Shown: positions 1 to 6,272 of the stretch, piece by piece
Position numbering within the stretch: position 1 is the stretch's first letter
How the letters are laid out: each line of letters starts with the position of its first letter
From: Pseudomonadota bacterium
GTDB lineage: Bacteria; Pseudomonadota; Alphaproteobacteria; Rhizobiales; Xanthobacteraceae
NCBI GenBank assembly: GCA_023417665.1
Contig: JAEZFA010000213.1
Location: forward strand, 1 to 16,277
DNA length: 16,277 nucleotides
Reading direction: 5' to 3'
Program-made: the position numbers and the translations under genes
The notes under the pieces: generated by a model
Databases searched by the model: none
What the model was told of the DNA's origin: nothing
Seen by the model: the letters and a program-made list of their open reading frames with translations, nothing else

Positions 1-65
1 CTCGCATTTTAGGGAGAGCTAGCAGAGCGCGATTAAGAAACCGTTCAGAAAAACGCCCGTGTTTC

Positions 66-611
66 TCAGCCTTTGAAACCGCCGCCTTCCAGATAGGCGA
101 TTTCCTCGGCGGTCGAAGTGCGGCCGAGAATTTCGTTCCGGTGCGGGAACCGGCCGAAGCGCTCGATAGCATCCCGGTGAATCTCGGCATACTTAATGTT
201 GTCTTGCCCGCCGCTCTTGGCCATCAGCGCGACGCAGCGCTCCTGATCGGAAAGCACCTCGCTGTGCATGTAGGGAAGATAGAAGAAGGTGTGCAGTTCC
301 GGATCGACCGCCTGATCGTGCCCTTCCGCGATCGCCCGGTCGGAAATCTGCTTTGCCTTCTCGTCGGTCGCGAAGGCCTGCGGCGTGCCGCGGAACATGT
401 TGCGTGGAAACTGGTCGAACAGAATCACGAGCGCCAGCGCGCCGTAAGCCGAGCGCTCCCAGTGGTCCAGTTCGCCGCGGATTCCCGCTTCATAGGTTTC
501 GAGAAAGCGCGACTTCACCTCCGCATCAAAAGCCGCATCGAACGCAAACCACTTTGCAGGTCCGGCATCTTTCCAGAACCGCACGATTTCTTCGGGGCGT
601 GTCTCGATCAT
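66..611 (-). CDS. DUF924 family protein
   Basis: This 181-residue protein matches the DUF924 family, a small alpha-helical family of unknown biochemical function. The clearest signature is the segment at residues 64-74, which reads LFDQFPRNMFR, followed by a conserved acidic/lysine stretch (ATDEKA). Near the C-terminus, a RFGRFPHRN segment (about residues 150-158) is also typical. Length is normal for the family. No signal peptide or membrane segment is visible, so it is probably cytoplasmic. It starts with ATG directly after the TAG stop of the acyl-CoA synthetase, with no bases between. It is therefore very likely the last gene of that operon and translated by reinitiation, as no strong Shine-Dalgarno is visible. 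Family assignment is confident; function is unknown. Confidence 0.9.
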   Translation of the reverse strand: MIETRPEEIVRFWKDAGPAKWFAFDAAFDAEVKSRFLETYEAGIRGELDHWERSAYGALALVILFDQFPRNMFRGTPQAFATDEKAKQISDRAIAEGHDQAVDPELHTFFYLPYMHSEVLSDQERCVALMAKSGGQDNIKYAEIHRDAIERFGRFPHRNEILGRTSTAEEIAYLEGGGFKG

Positions 612-2396
612 CTAGAGCCTGAATGTCCTTGACTGGATTTTTTCATAGAGCGCGGAGTCTAGCGGAACGTAGGCGCCCTGCACAGGATCGCTGAAGAAGA
701 TCTCATCCTGCATACGCGCCGGATCAAAACCCTCCTTCACGAGATCGACCTTGCGCTGCTTGAAAGTTCCCGTGACATCGAGTTCGCGCTTGAGCCGGAT
801 GAAAAGCGGCCGCGCGTATTCCGGCAGCGATTTCGCAATATGCGCTCGCAATTCCGCAAGGTCGAGATCGCCGCCCGACACCACCGCGATCATGCCGGCC
901 TTGCCGTCATAGCCCTTGACCGGCACGCCATACACGGTGGCCTCCTGCACGCCGGGAAAAACCGTGAAGGCTTCCGCGACTTCGTTGGTCGAGACGTTCT
1001 CGCCTTTCCAGCGGAACGTATCGCCGATGCGGTCGATGAAATAGAAATATCCCTTGCTGTCCTGCCGCAGCAGATCGCCGGTGCGGAACCAGGCATCGCC
1101 TTTTTCGAAGACGTCGTGCAGAATTTTCTTCCTCGTCGCTTCCGGGTCGGCATAGCCTTCAAAGCGGCTGGTCGGCTTGCTCGGATCGTTGATGATCTGG
1201 CCGATTGCTTCGCCGACTTCGCCCGGCTCGCAGGCGATGCAGAAGCCCTGGCTGTCGCGCACGGGCTGCTCGCTCTCGACATCGAACTGCACGATGCGGG
1301 TCGGAAAGCGATGCGCGAGATAGGAAGGCAGCCTGCCGACCGCACCCGGCGTACCATCGAAATTGAAGCTCGCAACATTGCCTTCCGTCGCCGCGTAGAA
1401 TTCCAGAATGCGCGGGATGCCGAAACGCTCCCGGAATTGCGGCCACACGTCCGGGCGCATGCCGTTGCCGCAACAGACGCGGATCGAATGTTTCTTCTCG
1501 TTCTCGTTCGGCGGTGCGGTGACGAGATAGCGGCAAAGCTCGCCGATATAGATGAAGGCGGTGCACTTCCACTTCACGCAATCGTCCCAGAACTCGCGGG
1601 CCGAGAACTTCTCGCGGATGAACACGGTGCCGCCGCCGATCAGCGTCGCGCCGGTCGCGACCATGCCGCCGTTGGAATGATACATCGGCAGGCAGTCATA
1701 CATGCGGTCCGACGGCCTGGTGCCGATTGCGCCGGCAAAGCCGTTGGCCGCCAGCATCAGCCGATAGTGATTGATGTTCGCGGCTTTCGGCAGCCCGGTC
1801 GTGCCGCTCGTATAGATGAACAGCGCGCGATCGTTGATGTCGAGATCGGGCCGCTCTTCGGCCGCAAGCGGTGCTGCGTCCATCGCCGCGACCGCAGACT
1901 CGATCCGGTCATAGTCGTTTGCTTCGCCGTGAACCCAGATTTTCGGCTGCACCGAAAGCTGCGGCTTCGCGCCGTTGAAGGACGCAAGCAGCCGCGAATC
2001 CACGATCACATGCTTCGGCGTCACGATTGAAATCGAATGGGCAAGCGGCGTGCCGGTCAGATTGGTGTTGAGCAACGCCACCACGCCGCCGGCCCGCAGC
2101 ACGCCGAGCCAGATCACAAGATATTCGGGGCGATTCAGCATCAACAGGCAAACCACGTCGCCCTTGCCGACACCCTGCGCCCGCGCCCAGCGCGCATACT
2201 GGTTCGCGCGCCGGTCGAGTTCGCGATAGGTGAAACGCTCCCGGTCCGAGACCAGCGCGTCCTTGTCGCCGTATTGTTTTGCGAGGTCTTCGACCACCCA
2301 GGGAAAAACGCGTTTCGGATTTTTCGCGATCGGCGTCGTCATCCGCAGGGTCGAAAGCGCGCCACGCAGATACTTGAATTCCTGAACCAGTCCCAT
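612..2396 (-). CDS. Long-chain (FATP-like) acyl-CoA synthetase
   Basis: This 594-residue member of the AMP-forming adenylate superfamily should activate long or very long fatty acids, or related carboxylates, to acyl-CoA using ATP and CoA. The P-loop-like motif is YTSGTTGLPK at residues 195-204. The second adenylation motif is YAATEGN at 334-340. A FRTGDLL segment and a DRIGDTFRWKGENVSTNEV segment follow, and a conserved lysine lies near the C-terminus in the TGTFKQRK segment. The TEGN variant and the overall layout are closer to the FATP/FadD6 (SLC27-like) branch than to E. coli FadD. ATG at 2394-2396 is preceded by GGAGGG at a 7-base spacing, which fixes the start. It lies 90 bases after the GTPase gene and abuts DUF924. 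A divergent thiolase nearby supports a role in acyl-CoA metabolism. Substrate chain length cannot be read from sequence. Confidence 0.92.
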   Translation of the reverse strand: MGLVQEFKYLRGALSTLRMTTPIAKNPKRVFPWVVEDLAKQYGDKDALVSDRERFTYRELDRRANQYARWARAQGVGKGDVVCLLMLNRPEYLVIWLGVLRAGGVVALLNTNLTGTPLAHSISIVTPKHVIVDSRLLASFNGAKPQLSVQPKIWVHGEANDYDRIESAVAAMDAAPLAAEERPDLDINDRALFIYTSGTTGLPKAANINHYRLMLAANGFAGAIGTRPSDRMYDCLPMYHSNGGMVATGATLIGGGTVFIREKFSAREFWDDCVKWKCTAFIYIGELCRYLVTAPPNENEKKHSIRVCCGNGMRPDVWPQFRERFGIPRILEFYAATEGNVASFNFDGTPGAVGRLPSYLAHRFPTRIVQFDVESEQPVRDSQGFCIACEPGEVGEAIGQIINDPSKPTSRFEGYADPEATRKKILHDVFEKGDAWFRTGDLLRQDSKGYFYFIDRIGDTFRWKGENVSTNEVAEAFTVFPGVQEATVYGVPVKGYDGKAGMIAVVSGGDLDLAELRAHIAKSLPEYARPLFIRLKRELDVTGTFKQRKVDLVKEGFDPARMQDEIFFSDPVQGAYVPLDSALYEKIQSRTFRL

Positions 2397-2403
2397 GTCG
2401 CAT

Positions 2404-2409
2404 CCCTCC
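2404..2409 (-). promoter_or_regulatory. Shine-Dalgarno for acyl-CoA synthetase
   Basis: On the minus strand this reads GGAGGG, seven bases before the ATG at 2394-2396. It is one of the strongest ribosome binding sites in the window. It shows that the acyl-CoA synthetase is initiated independently, although it lies downstream in an operon. Confidence 0.7.
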
Positions 2410-2486
2410 GGCAGCGCGCTTTGCGGCGCTTTCCGCGAGCGAAGCTTCCGACAGGAAGTGCGGCGTGGGCAAGAGCGAAGAGACGG

Positions 2487-3689
2487 CTAGCGCAGCGCCA
2501 GCGGATTGTCGGTGAGCGCCGCCTTGTCCGGCGTATCGATCTGCGGAACGCCGAGAAATGCGTCGAACATCTTGCGCACCATCTCCGGCGCAAGATCCTT
2601 GGTGATGCAGACCATGCGGCTCCGGCGGTCGTCGTCCGGCCAGGATTCCAGCCGCGCCGGCGGATGCATCAGATGCTGCACGACATGAAACACCACCGGC
2701 CGCTCCGGATCATCGGCAAGCCGCACGATCCCCTTCATGCGCAGAAGCTTGTCGCCATGCGCCGAGCGCATCAGATCGAGAAACATCTCGAGCGTATTGA
2801 GCGGGATCGCCTGCTCGGTCGCGATGCTGAAGGCCTTGATCGAGGCGTCGTGCCGCGACGCCTGGTCGTGATGATGATGGCCGTGATCGTGACCATGGCC
2901 ATGACCATGACCATGACCATGATCGTGGCCGTGATGGTGGTGATGATCGTGGCCATGCGCATGCGCGCCGTGATGCGCGCCTTCCTCGGCGGCGATCACC
3001 GCTTCCTCGCGCAGCCAGCGCGCGACATCCGGGATCTTGCTCTCGGGATTGTAAAGCCCGGCATTGACAAGCTCGGCGACCGGCGGCTGCCCTTCCAGCA
3101 CGACCGCTGCGGGATTGAGCTTCTGCAGGCGTGCGCGCAGTGCAGGCAGCGCCGCCGCCCCTTCCGGCAGATCGGTCTTGGTGATCACGATGCGGTCGGC
3201 CATGGCGGCCTGCTTCACCGCTTCCTCGTGATGGTCAAGCGTATGCATGCCGTTCACGGCATCGACCAGCGTCACCACGCCGTCGAGCCGGTAACGCAGC
3301 GTCAGATAAGGCTGCGTCATGATGATGTGAATGACGGACGCGGGATCGGCGATCCCGGTGGTCTCGACAACGACGCGGTCGAAGGCCTTGCAGCGGCCAT
3401 TGTCGCGCGCGCGCAGGAGATTTTCGAGCGAGTTCACGAGATCGCCGCGCACCGCGCAGCACAGGCAGCCGCTTGCCAGCAGGATCACGCCTTCCTCGAC
3501 GATTTCGTAGAGGTTGTGATCGATGCCGATATCGCCGACCTCGTTCACGAGCACCGCCGTGTTGGAGAGCGCCGGGTCTTTCAGCAGCCGATTGAGCAGC
3601 GTGGTTTTTCCGGCGCCGAGGAAACCGGTGAAGACATTGAGCGGGATCGGTTCGATGGGACCCGCCGGCTTCGCGGGCTTGTCGTTCAC
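2487..3689 (-). CDS. COG0523/CobW-family G3E GTPase with His-rich loop
   Basis: This 400-residue cytosolic P-loop GTPase belongs to the G3E family (CobW, YjiA, ZagA/ZigA), whose members deliver metals, often zinc or cobalt, to client proteins. Visible motifs are Walker A GFLGAGKTT (residues 22-30), the metal-binding GCLCC (C75, C77, C78), ETTGIADP from 109 and the base-recognition segment TKTD (170-173). A C-terminal CobW_C domain lies at about 285-385. Between the domains, residues 239-274 contain 22 histidines, a typical but unusually long metal-sensing or metal-storage loop. The start is GTG at 3687-3689, overlapping the carboxypeptidase stop as GTGA; no strong Shine-Dalgarno is seen, so translation is probably coupled. 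No cobalamin genes are nearby, so a B12 role is not supported. A zinc role is inferred from the family and loop, not shown. Confidence 0.93.
   Translation of the reverse strand: MNDKPAKPAGPIEPIPLNVFTGFLGAGKTTLLNRLLKDPALSNTAVLVNEVGDIGIDHNLYEIVEEGVILLASGCLCCAVRGDLVNSLENLLRARDNGRCKAFDRVVVETTGIADPASVIHIIMTQPYLTLRYRLDGVVTLVDAVNGMHTLDHHEEAVKQAAMADRIVITKTDLPEGAAALPALRARLQKLNPAAVVLEGQPPVAELVNAGLYNPESKIPDVARWLREEAVIAAEEGAHHGAHAHGHDHHHHHGHDHGHGHGHGHGHDHGHHHHDQASRHDASIKAFSIATEQAIPLNTLEMFLDLMRSAHGDKLLRMKGIVRLADDPERPVVFHVVQHLMHPPARLESWPDDDRRSRMVCITKDLAPEMVRKMFDAFLGVPQIDTPDKAALTDNPLALR
2868..2975 (-). repeat. Hexamer-rich repeat encoding His/Gly/Asp loop
   Basis: This stretch inside the GTPase gene encodes residues 239-274, with 22 His in 36 residues, mostly as His-Gly and His-Asp pairs. 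At DNA level the plus strand shows three perfect tandem copies of ATGACC (2901-2918) flanked by one-mismatch copies (ATGGCC at 2895-2900, GTGACC at 2889-2894, ATGATC at 2919-2924). Changes in units of six bases would stay in frame and alter the number of metal-binding histidines. Confidence 0.8.
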
Positions 3690-4912
3690 GATTGCCGGTC
3701 CGGGCGCTTGCGCGGCATCGGCGCCACTTTCGGCAGCCGCAGCGGCTTTTCTTCTTCCGCATTGTTCTGCGGACCGAAGCCGTCCGGCAGCGGCGCGAAC
3801 GGCGAAGCGGCATTCGCCTGATAGCCCTGCGGCACGACTTCCATGCGGCCGTTCACTTTCGCGAGCCGGACCGGACGACCGCGCTCGTCGCGCGCCGGGC
3901 CGGTATGGACGCGGATCGGCGGCATTGAAGCCGGCATTTCGGTGAAGAGGTTGGCGCGCGTATCGTCGTCTTCCTCGTCGTCACCAGAATCCGACGCGGC
4001 CACGCGGCGATTGCGCTTCTTCCCGCACATCTGCTCCCACATGCTCTGCGGGTCCTGCGCGAGATTGGCGATCGTGGCGACGTTCTTCGAGCCGCCGAGC
4101 AGAACGTCGAGCCCGACGCCGGCCTGGAAGCCGCGCTCGAACAGCATCGCCGCATGTTCCGCGCGCGCATAGGCATTGGGCGCCCCCAACACAACCGCGA
4201 CCAGCCGCCGGTTGCCCCGGTGCGCCGACGCCACGAGGTTGAAGCCGGATGCGCAGATGAACCCGGTCTTCATGCCGTCCGCGCCCGGATAACGGTCTAT
4301 CAATCGATTGTAGTTTCGCAGCATGCGCTTGCCGACCACGAGCGCCGGAATGCGGAAATACATCTCGTGCTCGGGAAAGTCGCGGATGATCGCCTGCGCC
4401 AGGATCGCCATGTCGCGCGCCGTGGTCACCTGCTCGTCGTCAGGCAAGCCATGGGGGTTGCGAAACCGCGTCGCATTCATCCCGAGGAGCTGCGCGGTCG
4501 CATTCATCTCGCCGACGAACGCTTCCTGCGAACCCGAGACACCCTCGGCAACGACCACCGCCATGTCGTTTGCGGACTTCACCATCAACAGCTTGATCGC
4601 ATTGTCGAGCGTGACGGTCTGCCCCGCCGGGAAGCCGGCCTTGGAGGGCGGGGTCGAAGCAGCGAACTGCGAGATCGTCAGCAGCGAATAAGGATGCAGC
4701 CTGCCGTCGCGGATCGCGCGGAAGGCAACATAGGTGGTCATCAGTTTTGTTATGGATGCCGGATGCCAAGGCTTGCCCGCCTCGTGCTCGGCGATCACCT
4801 TGCCGGTATCGGCCTCGATCAGCACATAGGGTCCGGCGGACGCCGGCGCGGCGAGCAGGCAGAGCGCAAAAAGCGCAATCAGGAGCGGCCGGAAGCGTGG
4901 ACGTGCGAACAT
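3686..4912 (-). CDS. D-alanyl-D-alanine carboxypeptidase (S11 family PBP)
   Basis: This protein should trim the terminal D-alanine from peptidoglycan pentapeptides in the periplasm. All three active-site motifs of peptidase family S11 are present: S53-I-T-K56, S113-A-N115 and K215-T-G217. The first 26 residues form a signal peptide (basic FARPRFRP start, hydrophobic core, APASA before Gly27). The start was set at ATG 4910-4912 (408 residues) because it begins exactly at the signal peptide; the open frame continues upstream to 5056 but that segment is polar and unlike an export signal. After the catalytic domain, an acidic stretch (about residues 305-315) and a Pro-rich, basic tail replace any obvious PBP5-type C-terminal domain or amphipathic anchor. 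It is the first gene of the minus-strand operon and overlaps the GTPase start by four bases. Which Dac paralogue it represents is uncertain. Confidence 0.93.
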   Translation of the reverse strand: MFARPRFRPLLIALFALCLLAAPASAGPYVLIEADTGKVIAEHEAGKPWHPASITKLMTTYVAFRAIRDGRLHPYSLLTISQFAASTPPSKAGFPAGQTVTLDNAIKLLMVKSANDMAVVVAEGVSGSQEAFVGEMNATAQLLGMNATRFRNPHGLPDDEQVTTARDMAILAQAIIRDFPEHEMYFRIPALVVGKRMLRNYNRLIDRYPGADGMKTGFICASGFNLVASAHRGNRRLVAVVLGAPNAYARAEHAAMLFERGFQAGVGLDVLLGGSKNVATIANLAQDPQSMWEQMCGKKRNRRVAASDSGDDEEDDDTRANLFTEMPASMPPIRVHTGPARDERGRPVRLAKVNGRMEVVPQGYQANAASPFAPLPDGFGPQNNAEEEKPLRLPKVAPMPRKRPDRQS

Positions 4913-5012
4913 CAGGGACTGGTTCTCGCTGCGAAAAACGGAGGGCGAACCGGAGCGCCCCGCCACGATTTCGGGCCTATTCCTAACGCCGTTTGGAGTG
5001 TCAGGCAAAGTA

Positions 5013-5041
5013 TTCACCGCATGGCGGCGAGTGCCTATATT
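5013..5041 (+). promoter_or_regulatory. Candidate sigma70-like promoter for thiolase
   Basis: TTCACC (5013-5018) and TATATT (5036-5041) are separated by 17 bases, matching TTGACA at four of six and TATAAT at five of six positions. Transcription would begin near 5048, about 30 bases before the preferred GTG start and upstream of its Shine-Dalgarno. This is a match to consensus only. Confidence 0.4.
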
Positions 5042-5066
5042 CGGAAAACGCAACAATTATGGCCTT

Positions 5067-5072
5067 GGAGGA
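5067..5072 (+). promoter_or_regulatory. Shine-Dalgarno deciding the thiolase GTG start
   Basis: GGAGGA sits seven bases before GTG 5080-5082. The alternative ATG at 5059 has no comparable site upstream, and this sequence would lie inside the reading frame if ATG 5059 were used. It therefore favours the GTG start. Confidence 0.65.
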
Positions 5073-5079
5073 AGTTCCC

Positions 5080-6249
5080 GTGACCGCTTGCATCGTCGGC
5101 CTCGCCCATACCCCCTTCGGAAAGCTCGATGCCGAAAGCGTGGAGAGCCTCGTCGTGAAAGTGGCCCGCGAGGCGCTGGCCGATGCCGGGATCGAAGCCG
5201 GCGACGTCGATGAAATCGTGCTCGGGCACTATAATGGCGGTTTCACGCCGCAGAATTTCACGGCTTCGCTGGTGCTGCAGGCCGATCCGGCGCTGCGCTT
5301 CAAGAAGGCCACGCGCGTCGAGAACGCCTGTGCCACGGGTTCCGCCGCCGTTCATCAGGGGCTGAAGTCGATCAAGGCGGGCGATGCCCGCATCGTGCTC
5401 GTGGTCGGCGTCGAGCAGATGACCAAAGTCTCCGGGGCCGAGGTCGGGAACATCTTGCTCGGGGCCTCGTATCTGCCCGAAGACGGCGGCACGCCGATGG
5501 GCTTTGCGGGCGTATTCGGCAAGATCGCGGGCACCTATTTCCAGCGCTTCGGCGACCAGTCCGACGCGCTCGCCATGATCGCGGCCAAGAACCACAAAAA
5601 CGGCGTCGCCAATCCTTTTGCGCAAATGCGCAAGGACTTCGGCTACGAATTTTGCCGTCAGGAAAGCGAAAAGAACCCCTTCGTCGCCGGCCCCCTGAAG
5701 CGCACCGACTGCTCGCTCGTCTCCGACGGCGCCGCCGCCATCGTGCTGACGGATGTGGAGACGGCGATGAAGCTCGGCCGCAAGGCCATCGCCTTCCGCG
5801 CCACCGCCCATGTGCAGGATTTCCTGCCGATGTCGAAGCGCGACATCGTGCTGTTCGAAGGCTGCGCCGAAGCCTGGAAGCGAGCGCTCGCGGAAGCCGG
5901 CCTCGGCATTTACGACCTTTCCTTCATCGAAACCCACGACTGCTTCACGGTCGCGGAACTGATCGAGTACGAGGCAATGGGTCTGGCAAAACCCGGCGAG
6001 GGCGCGCGCGTGATTGCCGAAGGCATCACGCAGAAGAACGGCAGGCTACCCGTCAATCCGTCCGGCGGACTGAAAGCGAAAGGCCATCCGATCGGCGCCA
6101 CCGGCGTTTCCATGCACGCCATCACGGCGATGCAGCTGCGCGGCGAAGCCAACGACATGCAGATCCCGGATGCCACGCTCGGCGGCATCTTCAACATGGG
6201 TGGGGCAGCGGTCGCGAACTACGTCTCGATCCTGGAGCGGCTGCGCTAA
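5080..6249 (+). CDS. SCP2-type thiolase (acetyl-CoA acetyltransferase-like)
   Basis: This 389-residue thiolase-superfamily enzyme probably cleaves or forms a carbon-carbon bond in a 3-ketoacyl-CoA. The nucleophile is C84 in RVENACATGS. The classical NEAF loop is replaced by HDCF (H286-D-C288-F), the hallmark of the SCP2/SCPx-like thiolases. The catalytic His is in GHPIGATG (G335-H336). The usual C-terminal Cys loop is replaced by NMGGAA, also consistent with that subgroup. The start is taken as GTG 5080 rather than ATG 5059 because of the GGAGGA Shine-Dalgarno, and it gives the usual family length. It is divergent from the carboxypeptidase operon, which includes an acyl-CoA synthetase, and converges on ndvA with a 23-base gap. 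No DUF35/OB-fold partner, often paired with SCP2-type thiolases, lies next to it. Substrate is unknown; biosynthetic or degradative direction cannot be decided. Confidence 0.92.
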   Translation: MTACIVGLAHTPFGKLDAESVESLVVKVAREALADAGIEAGDVDEIVLGHYNGGFTPQNFTASLVLQADPALRFKKATRVENACATGSAAVHQGLKSIKAGDARIVLVVGVEQMTKVSGAEVGNILLGASYLPEDGGTPMGFAGVFGKIAGTYFQRFGDQSDALAMIAAKNHKNGVANPFAQMRKDFGYEFCRQESEKNPFVAGPLKRTDCSLVSDGAAAIVLTDVETAMKLGRKAIAFRATAHVQDFLPMSKRDIVLFEGCAEAWKRALAEAGLGIYDLSFIETHDCFTVAELIEYEAMGLAKPGEGARVIAEGITQKNGRLPVNPSGGLKAKGHPIGATGVSMHAITAMQLRGEANDMQIPDATLGGIFNMGGAAVANYVSILERLR

Positions 6250-6272
6250 AAACCGCGACGCCGGCAACACCA

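Noticed and set aside
840..2030. Plus-strand open frame of 396 codons opposite the acyl-CoA synthetase
   Set aside because: Rich in Arg, Ala and Asp with no family pattern, fully inside the acyl-CoA synthetase gene on the other strand.
2889..2924. Short tandem repeats as a possible CRISPR array
   Set aside because: Repeats are six bases with no spacers and encode a His-rich loop; no cas gene is present.
2037..3821. Long plus-strand open frame of 594 codons opposite the GTPase and acyl-CoA synthetase
   Set aside because: It lies antisense to two well-supported genes. Its composition is that of a GC-rich shadow frame, and its Met/Val run is only the reverse of the His repeat.
4913..5056. N-terminal extension of the carboxypeptidase to 5056
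   Set aside because: It would place 48 polar residues before the signal peptide and overlap the thiolase promoter region.
4154..5083. Plus-strand open frame opposite the D,D-carboxypeptidase
   Set aside because: The opposite strand has all three S11 motifs and a signal peptide; this frame shows no recognisable domain.
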